64,000 nucleotides of DNA from contig CP142453.1 of assembly GCA_038049695.1 (NCBI GenBank), positions 114,778,001 to 114,842,000 of the forward strand, given 5' to 3'. The DNA comes from Cinnamomum chago (taxonomy: Eukaryota > Streptophyta > Magnoliopsida > Laurales > Lauraceae). A program made the position numbers and the translations under genes. This document shows, piece by piece, positions 1 through 12,900 of the stretch. The notes under the pieces were generated by a model, which was not told where the DNA came from, made no database searches, and was given only the letters and a program-made list of their open reading frames with translations. Position 1 is the stretch's first letter. Every line of letters starts with the position of its first letter.

Positions 1-470
1 CAAGCAATCAACACACACCTTTTACACAACAATTATTCCCAAAGTGTAAGGACACAGAATACCAGTCAAATTTAAAATGAGATGCTGGAAAAGCTTGTAG
101 AAGGCATAATGAGGTCCAATATAACTTCAAGAAGTAACTATTGAACTAAGAAAACGATCTAAGTATAGATAATTAAGTGCATACTTTGTATATAGAAATT
201 ATCCAGAAACATTGTGTAGTTTGATTCATGTAGAAGATTTCATTTTATTCTTGGGAAAAAATGAAAATAACAGAATCAGGTATCTTCTCAATTGTCAACA
301 AGCCTAATACTACTTAGAAAAGATACGGCCTAATAATACTTAAAAAGAAGGTACACAGACTAATACTGAAACAGCAGCATAATTAGGAAGGTGGAGACAA
401 GAGCATGAACAAGACATTATGTTTCCTATTAAATTTGTTTAAGGTGAAAAATTAAAGTTGATTATATTAC
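1..470 (-). other. Intron 7 (partial) of the CHY1-like gene
   Basis: The minus-strand donor after exon 7 is GTAATA at 470-465. I looked for the expected next exon (EYVGLTGARLDG-like) in the remaining bases and did not find it, so the whole stretch is taken as AT-rich intron. Confidence 0.6.
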
Positions 471-3400
471 CAAAAAAACCTGGCAGCCTGGATAGAAAAT
501 GAGAAGCACCTACATCTGGGAACAGTCCCAGTGCTGCTTCTGGCATTGCAAAGACCTGCAAAAAATTCACTTTCAGATTATAAAAAAAAAAAAAAAAAAA
601 AAAATCTTTTGAGAAAGACTGGAGACTTTGGTGCTTAGGAGAAGAAAAGATAGAATAAAAGAAAAGCCCTAAAAGCAGTGATGGAGACAGGGTTTACTTG
701 TTGGGGGGTTTGGGGTGTGGGTGGGTTGCAAGCGATGGTCGACCAATAATTCCATCAACACTTTCAAATTATTTGGAGACTAGTTGATGCATGACAGACC
801 CGTGGTCCCCCATGGGTCAACCCGCCAATGGGCCCAGCCCATCTACTTCGCCCAAGCGCTTTGGGCCCGGCCCATCTATTTTCATGTTTTAGCTCAATAG
901 GATTTTATTTTATACTTTTTTATGGTTCATGTTGGATGTTTTAATCCTGTCCATCAATGTGTTTGGATGACCAATATTAGTTTTAGGTTTTATTATTTTC
1001 AAATGTAAGTGATGTAAGGCCTCTCGGCTTAGACAGTAAATGATTAATGAAATTTTTATCGAGTGATTTTGAGGTGTCCCAAGTTATCTCTTCTTCCTCA
1101 CCCGCGATGGAGAGTTTGGCGGGGGTACCAAGTGCACGACGGGTAGAGATGAAAAGACTAGTGATGGATTTTTATTTTATTTTTTTTATAACAAAAAGAC
1201 TAGTTATGGATTGTGGAAGGGATATGTCAGGTGCAGGGTGGGCCCAACTTCTATTTTAGTAAAATGTAGGGACATCACATTTAAAGGGTGGACACTCATT
1301 TTGAGCAGTTCGGATTTTAAAATAGATGGCCCCCACCCCAATACACACGGAATTTGAGTGAGATGCTAGAGGATCCAAATTCATGAAACTTGCATAATAA
1401 GCAATGGAAAAAAGCTCAATCACCAACAGAATGGCCGGTCCATCATATGACAGATATCAACAAATGGGAAGAAGAGAACTAAGGCGGAGGGCTTAGATGG
1501 GTAATTTAAAAGGCCAAACAGTAAAGTGAAAGAGAGAAGCAAATGAGTATGCGAGGACATTTTTTCACCTTCTGAAAATAGTTATTAGAGTGCATCCATG
1601 AAATCAATATGATGATGCGGCTAAATCAGGGGCGAAAAGTATCCATTTTTCCATTTTATAAGAGTTGAAAATTGTTAAATCGTGATGCCAATTAATCAAG
1701 GATTACAATGATCTGACAGTCAAGAAAGAAATATAGAGCAATGGTCCACAGGCAAGGTCAAAGTGCTGATGGTTAGGATCTTCAAATCTGAAAAAAAAAA
1801 AAAAAAAAAAAAAAAACATTTAGGGAATCCTCCGCCACCACTCCATGAGATTGATAGTCTGATTTGCCTATGAAGTAGGGGTCTCAGCAAACAGCACATT
1901 TTAAGGTGCAGGGCCCCACAATTCATCAACAAAATTTTATACAGCTTTTACATTAACTTAGAAGGGACAGATAAGTACCGTATTCTCTGTAGCAACTCGG
2001 AACCTCCCATGGATGGAAACTCCAGCTCCACCGCCCATAACAATTCCATTAAGAATTGAAACCTTAAACCATAACTTTATCAGCATTAAAATTTAATCAA
2101 GACTTTCAGTATGAAAATTTGAATATAAAAGACAATAAATATTAAAAAAAGGGTAGTAATGCCAATGACCTCAAGAAAAGTACCTGAGGTTTACTATATG
2201 TTGCCATTAAATAGTCTACACTGTACTCAAACCAGGATAGTTTTGCACCAAAACTCCAATGCACTGAAGCATACAACTAAATTTATCAACAGTAGAATTA
2301 AAGATAAAAATCAAGTTCACTTCAACATCCTAGAACTCTAGTACGTTAACTAGATGGCCGATAAAAAGGGCAACATGGTAGTATAAAATATCCAAAATGA
2401 AAAGGCACTCATCACTACTAAATTCTTGTGTATAGTAGTCATGAATGATAAGAAGCACATAGTTATGAGTTACAAAAGTAACAATTACCATTCTTTCCAA
2501 AATGGATCATCGATACAACATCACCACCAGCGCAAAACGCTCTCCCTTTTCCCTGAAATGATTAAATCATACGACGACAAACATGTCAGAAAAAAATCAG
2601 CCAAGAAAAACTATTCTGCTTCGAAAATGATGACCAAATGCAAGCAAAAACAAATTCATAACTCATAAGTGTTTTTTTTTTCTTTTTCTTTTTTTTTCCT
2701 TCTTATTTTGAATGGAACTCATACTGTGTTCATAGAAGAAGATCATAGCCATGGATAATTCATGGATTCTTCTGGACCTCAGATAGTACATGGATTGTAT
2801 TAACTGATTAGAGTGCACTATAATAGTACCTTCAAAATCACCAACTTCACATTGGGATCCTCCTCATAGGCAACAAGGATATCCAGTAATCGAGTAACCT
2901 GCAAAGCAGTCATGAACAGAAATCTCAACTCCCAATCCAGAATAGATAAGAAATAATGTTAGTAAGCTACAAACTTACTCCAAATCCTATTACTAGTGGC
3001 ATGCATTGGCATCATAGCAATCAATTCATAAAACAAATTTCATAGGATTGTTTTCTAATCATCAGGGCCTTTTGCGCATTTCTAGAAGTGGCTTGTTGCC
3101 TGATGCAGGAGCAGAGGGATTGGATTTAGTGGATCATGTGGTAAATCAGGCCAAAGTATTTAGGTTGATTTGATCAATCCAATGAGACTTCAATCCACCT
3201 TACCAAGGGTTCAACCAAGAAAATTAGGCAAAACTGCTTTAGATTTGCCCGGTGTGAATTTGTGTGGGTTTAGCAAACGCGGCATGGGGAATTAATCCTA
3301 CTGCAAAGACCTTAGGGATGCCCATGTCGTCCAAAAAAAAGAAAATAAAATAAAATAAATTAGGCAAATCCAGAAATTGGATGGTCAAGATGGGCCTACA

Positions 3401-6400
3401 ATCAATCGCATTGTGCTTTCCCTTGAGTGCATCAATGCCCTATCGCCTTTGTGAATTCAAATTTACTTCCCAAACCCCACTGCACATTCTCCTCAGCCTA
3501 GGAGCTTTCAGACTCATCAGGACCCTTGTACATTTTTAGGAGTAGTAGCTAGCTTCCTTATTACATTTGTTAACCCAATTTTCCTTCCCAAACCCCACTG
3601 CACGATCTCCTCAGCCTTGACCGAGCTACGAAGCATACAGATCGGACAACTCATATTCCTATTAAAAAGCCAATTCGTGCTAAATATCTTGTTTCAATCT
3701 ATTAAAATACCAGTTGACATTTGGTTCCTAAGCTTCCAAGATCCACCATAATCCACCATTGGGGATGTCTATCATGGGACCCCCATATTGGGTCCCACCA
3801 TGGAGGTAGTGTATCGAGGGACCTGACCATGGAGATGTATTGTAAGGGAGACAAAAAGTGGACATGGCCCTTGACATGTGTGTATGGTGGGACCCACACA
3901 TGGAGGTGTCTGTGTGGTGGTACAAACAAAGAAGATGTGTAGAAGATGGATGGACACAAACAGTGGGCCCCACCATGGAGATTGTGTATGGTAATGGTAT
4001 TGGTAGCATCAAATGGTGAGCCTTGACCATTGAGATGACTGTATGGTGACTGGTGAGACCAGCCCATGGAAGAGTACAAATATTTGGACCCAAATTCTAG
4101 GCCCCGATCATGGAGATGTTCATATTAAAATTTAAAACTCATCTGAGTAAGAGTTGGCCTGGCCTCATTATATGGGACTCAGCCCTCAGATGTCACTTCG
4201 ACTCAGCCCAGTCTTGGTGTAACTCAGCTGAGTCTTGGTGTCTCAGCCCATCAGCCAACTTGTAACAGACTCAATGGTGACCTAATTGTTGACCGAGCAT
4301 ATGGTGGGACCCATCTATGAACATCAATGCTTGTGGCCAGTGGGACCAAAAGAGAACGCTGCTACCATAGATGTGTGGATGGTGAGACCTAACCTACCAA
4401 TGGAGGTGCATGATGATATGAATATGATCTAGGTAACCAGCCCCACCTAGTGGAACCCACTAAAGAAGGTGTGTGTAACCTAAGATTTCTTCCTTTTTTT
4501 TTTTATAAGTGTAACCAGAGATTTCTAACCATTACATTTTAAGAAATCCTTCATCACTCGTCAAAAGAAGTCCAACCAAAAGAATTCTTTTGTTTTCAGA
4601 TTTCTCAAAGTTCCAAACACAAATCCAATAGACATTGACCCACCTGGGAGTTGGTGGAGTGGCATTTCCCCACGTCTTGTGTTCAAAGCCACCCCAGATT
4701 TGTTCGGTGTGCATTTGTGTGGGGTTTAGTGGGTGCTACCCGAGGGATTAGTCATCTTGGGTCAAAGAACTCATGGATACGGGATACCCACATCATCATC
4801 AAAAAAAAAAAAATCCCAATAGACATTGAACAAAAATGTATTTCAAAACGAATCCAATTATACAAATCAACAGATACACAGAGCAATGATCCAATAAATG
4901 AGAAGTCTGAACATGTGCGAATATGATTTATTATTGCCACGTGTCCCCAGTTTCACAGAACAAATAACTATTCATTATACCAAAAAATTCAAAAGGAATG
5001 TAGTTTAGGGCACATCTACAAGCACCTTTAGTTTCAAACTCAATTCTGGTAAAAATATGCTCCATGACAAACTAAGTCAACAGTTATCCAATGAGCACTC
5101 TTACATACCATCTGGAAAGAGAGAGCATTCAGTTGCTGAGGTCTGTTTAGTGTCAGAATTCTCACATATGAGTTCTCTTGTATCAGAATCTGCCAAGATA
5201 TCAAAGTATAGTGAGCGCTTTCATCATAATAATTAAAATAAAGATTTCCCTCATGATAGATAATTTTAGTAGATAAAAAAAAGTTAGGATTGCTGAGACA
5301 ACACACATTATAGGGCAGAAACCAACACCTCCCCTAGCTTGGAAACTCAGATTCAGATTTGTGCAGGATTTTTTTATTTTTAAACTAAATCTTCTCTAGA
5401 TCTGGAGAAGATTTGCAGCGCAAGGCTTATGGACAAATGCAGCTAGGCCTGTGACACAAACGTAGGACCCAAAGAGGTCTTGGATTTTTGTTTCGCTAAT
5501 TATTTCTTTAATGAGTTCCCATTAGGATTAGTTTACTAGTTTCTGTAGGAGTCTTTGATTTTAGAGGTCAATTGTTTTTTACACATGCAGATGACACATT
5601 TGAATTTGTTCCATATGCAAATGATACACGTGAAACACATTCCAATGTTGGTCAAAAATCACCATTTTCACATGAGTAAATGAGTACATCCAATGGTTCT
5701 AGATGTATTCAAATTTTTTGGATTTTCACAAATTTCTCAAAATCCATGAAGACTTCATATAAGAAATTTTACCCCTTAGCCCTTAGCCCTTAGCCCTTTA
5801 TGAGTTGTTTGGATCATGAATTGGCAGCCCACAAAAGTCCAGAAAATTAGCTCTAATGGTTTGGACTTTTTCAAAAATTTCTCAAAATCCATGAAGAATT
5901 AATATAAGAAATTTGACCTCTTGGCTGTTTCAAGCCCATATAAAGAAGATGAAAGGTTCGGATGATGAATTAGGGGCCAGTGCCCTTTGCATTTGGGGCT
6001 GTGAAACTGTTTCGCACCTACGGAGGTGTGAAAGTGAAAGTGTGAAAGAGTGCTAATTTTCACACGAAATACATAATGCTTAATGATGTGTAATGGTGGT
6101 TATGATGTGAATTATTTACATATGTAAATGAGCCCAAGCAAACGACCTCTTAAGGTTTGTTTTCCTTTAATGTATATGAACATTGTAGAACATTAGAATC
6201 AGTTTTTTTATGACTAATAAAGACTGAGTTCCCCTTTGAGTCCCATTTCCTCTCTCTGCGAGAATCCCTTGTAGACTTTTTTTTTTTTCGTGCTTCGGCA
6301 CTTTGCAAGCCCTCACCTAGGGTTTGCATCTCAATGTGGGGGAAGACAAGTGCTTCAAGCACTCCCCAGACACAGACATCCAAACAAAGCTTTAAAATCA

Positions 6401-6607
6401 TCCAGCAAATGGTATGAAACCTTAAGCAATCAAGATCAACCAAGTGTAAATTGTCAATAAGATTGCAACAATCCTCACTTCTTAACCCATTCATTTACAA
6501 TCAGCATGATTCTCATATTACTGTTCATATGAGAATTTGCAAAGATGTGAAGAAAGAAAGAACAGAACCTGATCATTGTCGCCATTAGTGAGATTGCGGG
6601 AGGCCAT
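471..6607 (-). CDS. CHY1: 3-hydroxyisobutyryl-CoA hydrolase, CHY1-like (5' part; 3' end off window)
   Basis: Seven coding exons read on the minus strand, all with GT-AG borders and matching phases: 6569-6607, 5109-5189, 2830-2898, 2489-2552, 2184-2263, 1979-2062 and 471-555. They give 167 residues starting MASRNLTNGDNDQ. The crotonase (enoyl-CoA hydratase/isomerase) fold is recognisable: RILTLNRPQQLNALS early, the oxyanion-hole segment AFCAGGD (residues 68-74), MGGGAGVS (120-127), and MPEAALGLFPDVGAS with the acidic pair E145 and D153 expected of a hydrolase. Family knowledge: Arabidopsis CHY1 hydrolyses 3-hydroxyisobutyryl-CoA in peroxisomal valine breakdown and carries a C-terminal peroxisomal signal; that end would be left of base 1 and is not seen. 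The last exon stops in phase 1, so the reading frame clearly continues. Paralogues with other acyl-CoA substrates exist, so the exact substrate is an inference. Confidence 0.9.
556..1978. other. CHY1 intron 6, with A-tracts and unclassified repeat-like DNA
   Basis: It holds two long A runs (about 582-603 and 1791-1816) and a GC-richer stretch around 780-1340 with several GGCCCAGCCCAT-like words that looks like an old degraded insertion. No ends or target duplication were found, so it is not classified. Confidence 0.4.
3233..3356 (+). mobile_element. 5'-truncated SINE with 12-bp target duplication
   Basis: A 124-bp insertion in CHY1 intron 2 ending in an A-rich tail (AAAAAAAAGAAAATAAAATAA). 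It is bordered by the direct repeat AAATTAGGCAAA at 3221-3232 and 3357-3368. Its body (TTTGTGTGGGTTTAGC...GGGATGCCCATGTCGTCC) resembles the 3' half of the SINE at 4639-4813, so both belong to one tRNA-derived SINE family. The tRNA-like head is missing. Confidence 0.7.
3750..4420. repeat. Degenerate GGGACCCACCATGGAGATG-type repeat field
   Basis: Variants of CCATGGAGATGTGTATGGTGGGACC recur irregularly about ten times (for example near 3798, 3828, 3880, 3900, 3973, 4028, 4110). The copies are diverged and unevenly spaced. It lies in CHY1 intron 2. Open frames across it are by-products of the repeat and are not called as genes. Confidence 0.55.
4639..4813 (+). mobile_element. tRNA-derived SINE with 13-bp target duplication
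   Basis: A 175-bp insertion ending in about 13 A. The 13-bp direct repeat CAATAGACATTGA occurs at 4626-4638 and 4817-4829. A B-box-like word GTGTTCAAAGCCACC lies near 4679. The 3' part (GGGATTAGTCATCTTGGGTC, then GGATACGGGATACCC) resembles the end of the SINE at 55652-55946, and plant Au-type SINEs have a similar layout. It lies in CHY1 intron 2. Confidence 0.75.
5190..6568 (-). other. CHY1 intron 1
   Basis: AT-rich intron between the exon encoding the first 13 residues and the exon encoding ILIQENSYVRILTLNRP. It has a short run of CCCTTAG units near 5763 and no recognised element. Confidence 0.7.
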
Positions 6608-7237
6608 GGTGCTATTTTGGGTAAGAATCGTCTGAATCGAAATGAGAGAGGTAGATTGATTTCAAAAGAAAACCCAAATCCCCTTGCTATTCAAGGAATG
6701 TGTACTAATCTTGGTAAGCGAGACGGGGTTCAGAAGTAATGTGGGGTCCACATGAATGATTTTTTTATCTAAAAAGGCTGCGGACTGAGTTTTTTTGAAG
6801 AGACTGCGGACTGACTTGAGAATTGTAGAGTCAGATTTGAGACAGCTATATCCCCAATCCGGATGGAACCGGATTTTCTGTTTGGATCAAACAGAGAAAG
6901 CAACATCAAGGGGCCGAGGAAAGTCGCCCCCACACCTGCTCCGCTATATGTCAACTCCCGTTTGGTCCAAATAGCATTCCCTGTTTGTACCAAACTGGGA
7001 ATCCGTTTCCAATTCTCGATGCTATTTGTAGATTCTCGGGATAATCAACCGTGTTTAATCCGACAACTGCCTGTGTAAATTTTTAGGAATAAATCTACTT
7101 GGCCTAACTGAGAGACCGGATTCGGGCCCGTCCCCGGGAGGACCATTGGATCCGGGCTAAGTAGCACGACTGTATTTTTACACGTCGAATAAAATTTGGA
7201 TTGCAAACGAGTTTTCAATTCTTATTTTACCAAGAGG
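6608..7237 (-). promoter_or_regulatory. Upstream region of the CHY1-like gene
   Basis: The stretch between the CHY1 start codon (6607-6605) and the first solo LTR must hold its leader and promoter. The first ~100 bp are moderately purine-rich in gene sense. I see no convincing TATA box and place no transcription start. Confidence 0.4.
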
Positions 7238-7242
7238 CTTTG

Positions 7243-9958
7243 TGTTACACCCCAATCCAATTAAATCTTCATTAATGCTAATTAATGGGGATTTAGTTTA
7301 ATTAATCGTGTTTAGTTATAAATCATTAATTTAGTCTCTTAGACCGAGTCAACTCGAGTCTTGAGTTTTGATTAATTGAGTAGAGCTGAATTGACTCAAG
7401 TGGATTGAGTCAAGGACTTTTCCGTAATTATAGATTTTCTCGTTTTTCATCGTTTTTACGTCATTTTGGCGTCATCGCGTGTATCTCGTTGAGCACGTCG
7501 ATTTTCGTATTTAACCTTACTTCATTTGACCACTCGTTGAGGAAATGGACCATCGTTTGACTCAAACTGGAAATAAAACCAACTAATGGGCTTTCCTGCA
7601 AAATGCCCATCCTTATCACTTAAACCAACTTCATTCCTTCCATTCTTCATGTTGGTTGTGGAGAGAAAGCTTCTTCTCCCTTTTCCTTTCAAATTCCTTT
7701 TCTTCTTCAATCACCCTAGCAAGTGTGCAAGTGAAAGTAAGTGTGGAGATCATCTTCCTCTTCATCTCCTTCTTCTTGTTCATCTCCACCTCTTGTTTTG
7801 AGAAACTACTTCTTCCCCCAACTTCAAATTCGGAATTATCATAAGAGGTAGGTTTCAAACTCTTCTTGTTGGTTATTTTTGAGTTGCATGAGAGTCAAGG
7901 AGTCTCTCATACACATGTTTAGACTTTGATTGTGTTTTGATGGATATTGTGTCTAGGGTTTGAGTCATTTGGGGATTCTAGGGTCTTGATTACCAAGAGA
8001 GTATAAAAGAGTTTGGAAAGCATAAATAGAGGCAAGTATATGCATAATATGGACTTACATTCTTGTTATATTTCCTTGATTAAATGATGCCCTTATTCAA
8101 TGCTCTTAGCTTTCAATAAATGAATGATTGGGAATGATTTTAAGTAATGGGATTGAGTTAAGAATTATTAGTGTTGTATGATGAATGGGAGCATGAAGGC
8201 TCCATTCCTTTGCAGATTTAGTAGTGGGAGGAAGAATGAAAGGGAAGGAGAAATGGAATGGAAAGGAAATCCGGAACAGGGTTCTGGACAGTTCGCTCAA
8301 GCGAACTGGACACTTCGCTCGAGCGAACCAACCGTTCGAGCGAACGAATAAAGTGCGCTCGAACCTTCAACCCTCTGGAAAGGGGTCCGCTCGAGCGAAC
8401 CTAGTGCTATGCACTGGACCTCTTTTGACCCCAATCTTTGGGTGAATTATCATCCCTAACTTATTTTAACCCACCTTAAATGTTCTAGCGGGATACTTAA
8501 GGTGCCTACCCTTATTCCCTTAGGAAATCAAGAATTGGGAGACTTTATGGCCTTAAAATGGAACCGTTAACCTTATTAATTGGCCTAATGGATGTTTATG
8601 AGTCTAACATTATGCCCTGAGGGTTAGTTTAGGAACTTAACGTATCTCTCATAAATGGTGACACCTGAAAATGTAGTAATACATTGAGTTGCTAAACTTA
8701 CCTTGTATTGGACGGTGAGAGACTAAAAGAATTAGTTAGAAATGGTTAGTAAGTTTTCTTGATTCCTCAACTTATTGCATTTCATATTGGACTATATCTT
8801 CATTTGATAGATCAATCATTATACGTAATTAAATTTAGTGCATTTCCCAAATCCTTTGAGGTTTAATAGCTTTATTTCCTCCACTATTTGTTATATATGG
8901 CATATCGGTTCAGAAATCATGAGAAATGTGGATTGAGTGAGTATATGATATGATGATATACGAATTGAATTGATTTGTTTAGAAATGGTTTGGAATACAA
9001 ACTCACTCGAGTCCACTTATTATTCGATCTATTTGATTCGATTGAGTCGGCACTACATAGCTTCGACCCTGTGACGCCCGACGGGGCCAGCACTTGGGTT
9101 CGTATTTGAGAGACTACTGCAGTAAGTCGCCTGGAGCACCGGAACTCCAGAACCGGGTAGCCAGTTAGCCTTTGGCCGGGCCGCTGGTGACATCCCAACA
9201 AGATTTTGCTCTCTTTGAGAGGATGAGCTTTAAGTAGTAGCCACATTTGTATGGTTTCTTAATTATTGATTCCTCAGCATATTTAATTCAGACACAATTT
9301 GCATAGTGATACTATCATTGCCATCTACTAAATTGCTCGTATTGAAATTCAAAGTTGCAACATTATGTAATTTCTTATTGTGCTTATACTTGCTAAAAAT
9401 CGTCGTATTGAGATACTACATTTGGTGTCACAGACGCAGATACAGCTCCCGGCCTTGAAGAGGCCCAGGAGGGAGAGGAGGGTACCCAGGAGGTACCAGC
9501 AGGACTAGAAGAGTGGCCAGAACCAGGGCCAGCCTAGATTTGACCTACTCGGAGCGCGGACTACACTAGTGAATACCATAGTTTGTGTGACTGTCATTTT
9601 CATATGGTCACATGAAATTCTTTTGAATATACTTTTGGTAGTGCATGTATAGGTTCTTTCAACAGTTGTATAGGGATTCTTTTATTGATCCCTCTTTTGT
9701 AATTAATGTATAAACTTGTTTACTTCTTTTGCACAAAACTTAAATGTTTAATCGACCTCGATGGAATTTGATACCTTATCTAAATGAATTACGACTTCCG
9801 CTATATGATATGTTATGTGTTCTCACATGTGGATTAGTCGATTTTTCTCTCCTTCGTATGTTGTATTTGACTCGAGACAGGTACAATATACGGGAGTACG
9901 TGTGACACACCTCGGGGATTACCTTAGGCCAGGGTGATTTCGGGACCGGGATGTGACA
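7243..9958. mobile_element. Solo LTR of a Ty3/gypsy-type element, 2.7 kb
   Basis: It starts TGTTACACCCC and ends GGGATGTGACA, with TG...CA termini and a perfect 5-bp target duplication CTTTG at 7238-7242 and 9959-9963. No primer-binding site, polypurine tract or gag-pol frame is attached, so it is a fossil left by LTR-LTR recombination. The length and the TGTNACACCCC start resemble Tekay/Del-type gypsy LTRs; that lineage call is an inference. A cluster of palindromes lies at 8291-8400. Age cannot be estimated because only one LTR remains. Confidence 0.8.
8291..8400. repeat. Cluster of GTTCGCTCGAGCGAAC palindromes inside the solo LTR
   Basis: Full or half palindromes occur at 8291-8306 (one central mismatch pair), 8314-8327, 8334-8345, 8354-8365 and 8385-8400. 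Five related sites in 110 bp is far above chance for a GC-rich motif in AT-rich DNA. Confidence 0.8.
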
Positions 9959-9963
9959 CTTTG

Positions 9964-12900
9964 TAATATATGATAAAAAAGTTAATGCGGTAAATTTTTA
10001 ATAATTCGTCGGAAGTTCTATGCAGTGCAAGGCATTTTTTTTATATGAATGGAACGAATATAGAAATATAAAAATATTGAACCATTTGATATTATTTTTT
10101 GGTTTATTTGGGCCATAAACACAATATCCAAATCGTTAAAATTTTTTGAAAGGATGAACACTGGGGTCAAATTTAAAGCTTGATAGCTCATGGATCTTAA
10201 AAAATTTATAAAAAAAACCTTCCAACCTTGGATTTAAAAAAAAAATTGTGCATTACCAAACACGTTTGTTTCATTATAGCCTCTTTTCTTATGGCTCTTT
10301 TTTGAATGAGTCTGATAGAGACAAAAAAAAAAAAAAAAATTCTAAACAAGGCCCAAGTGGTCCTTCTTGTGTGCCCTCAACTTTGCCAACAATTTCTGCA
10401 ATATCCCTACTTCGGCTGTGGATTCAACTAACAACCGAATAAGATAGTTAGGATTTATATTAATAATAAAAGTATTTTCTATTGTAAGAAATCCAGTCAT
10501 TCCAAACATACCCAGGCCCAGGAGAATCCCAGATCACTCTCACCTTAACTGAAATCAATTCAAGTCATGTGACGGAACTTGATTTGATGATCTCAAACAA
10601 AATCCAGTGCTAAAATAACACGATAGATGACAACTGCAAACAGACAGAGAGAGGGAGAGAGATATTTTGAAGGCACTATAAAACAGGAAGTCTTGTTTGG
10701 CTCTGCACTTAAAGTACTATATATCTTACATTCCAAAACGAGCCTTTCCTCTCTCTCTGTCCCTCTTTCATTTAAATACAATCACTACATTGACTTCTAA
10801 CTAAACGAATGGTGGCAAAAATACTGTTTGTGATTGGTAACCGATTATGCAGACAAGAGGCTGGACGTGATCCCAGTATGACACTAAAATACATAACACT
10901 AGAATAAGTTTTGTTTGGGCTCATGAAAGAGGAAGTTGTAGGTTTCAAGCACTGTTGATGACTCTCTCTGGCTGAGTCATACATCTGGGGGGCCATACAT
11001 AGAAGCTCACAACTCCTTGCGAATAAGCTATGCTTGGGCAGAGGTGTCTATTTGGACGGTGCAAAAGACAAAGCATACTCAGTACGACCATATGCCAGGA
11101 AAAGCAGTCAATGATGCATGGAAGAACCCCAAGAATGACCCCTGTTTTGAGGATCCAGATCCCCTGTTTGGAGCATACTCAGTCCGACCATACTCGAGGA
11201 AAAGCAGTCAATGATGTATGGAAGAACCCCTGGAATGACCCCAGTTTTGAGAATACAGATCTCCTGTTTGGACCACTAGGGGTGCTACATGGGAAGATAA
11301 ATTTTTTTAAGAGATGTGATTTTTTTTTTGAAGAAATGAGATGTGACATGTCAACCTCATGTGGCACCCCTTGATTTGTCCAAACAGGGGATCCGTTTTC
11401 TAGTTTTGATAGTTTACCATTTTCTCTCATGTTAGGAAAAATTATCGATTGGAAGGAATACCTTATACCTTCTAGTAGAAAAGTAAGAAAAAGATACAAA
11501 AGGGAAAAAAAATGCAAAAAGAGGACTTGACAATGAATATGTGTGTGTGTGTATATATAACACAAGCATTTGTTTTCATTGATCATCGTAGACTGAATTG
11601 TAGTGAACTTGAGGGGCTTGGGTCTAATTTATGATAATCTAGGGGCTGCTTAGATTTCTCAAAAGAAGAGGAACTAAGGAGGAGAAATGATCAAATCAAG
11701 AATAAAAATTAAAGAGGAGAGGGTTATAGTAAGAAAGTACAAAAAGACAATTTTACTCCATCCCAAATTATTCAAGTTATGTAGATCACTAATGGACATA
11801 AACTAGGGTAAAATCTCTACTTTATATCACATCGAGAGTTTTCTTTATCCTCCTCTTTTTGCATATAAATGCTCTCATTAAGTAAAATTTTATTTGTTCT
11901 TCTTTTACTTTTTCCATCCAAACACATAAGTAAAACTATGTACATCAATCAAGTAACTCCCTTCCTTGTACTCTACTCTTGCCATGTTTGTGTATGGAAT
12001 CTTTTGCTTTTGCAGAAGCAACAGTCTTATTTCTGTTTAGGTCGGTGCTTGTTATGTGCAGCAGAAATCTCCAAGGAAAATCATAGTTTTTGCATAATTT
12101 TCTTATAAGAGAGAAAAGTGGAGTCTGGAACAACATTACATAATTGAGCCCACGAATAGAATAAAAAAAGTCCTATCAGTGGTCAAATTTTTATTATTTA
12201 TTATTTTTCTTTCTTTATTTATTTTTGTACAAGAGGCTTGAAGTCACATACACACACATTACACATAAAGAATTGAGTTACATAAGCCCTTATCTCCACT
12301 CATGTGGTTCCCCATTGGTGTTGATCTTTTATTTTAAGGTTTTTTTTTCTTATGTTTTGAATAAGTTATGATGCCAATCTAGTGGACAATTAGGGGGCAT
12401 TTGCTTGGGTGAATATCTACCATGAATTTCATGTGTTTGGAATTTTAGACAACAATATTAGTTGTTGTCTATGGAGTATTTATGATTTTCTATTTGATTA
12501 GTAAATTTTTAAAAACTCTGCATCCTAAATGTCACTTTTGGATTTTCAAAATCTCTAAACTTCATTGTCTTGAATGCTGGTTGTACTAGAGCAATTGAAA
12601 ATTCTATAGGCAGCAATATAATTAGAGCTTTGAAATTCTCTCAAATAGAAAAACTTTGAGTTCCAATAAATAATAAGAGTTTATTATGATGAGAATTTCA
12701 CGTGAGTTTATGGAGCATTTGGAATTCTTTGTTTCATTGAAGGAATTAAAAATAAATAGTCTTTTTTAATGTTACTTTGACCTTTCAAATTCTCCCAATT
12801 TCATCATTCTAAATGTCAGGATGTGCTTGGCGATTGTGATAACTTGTCAGAGGACAACATTCAGAGTCTTCAAATTTCCCCTAGGATAAATTAATCTTTG

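Noticed and set aside
3702-4093. Open frames of 121-125 codons on the minus strand
   Set aside because: They run through the degenerate CCATGGAGATG repeat field, overlap each other in different frames and show no domain.
5760-5800. Run of CCCTTAG units resembling telomere repeat
   Set aside because: Only about three units and CCCTTAG is not the plant CCCTAAA unit; treated as chance low-complexity DNA.
7522-7858. Overlapping 60-75-codon frames on both strands
   Set aside because: They lie inside the solo LTR in CT/GA-rich sequence and show no domain.
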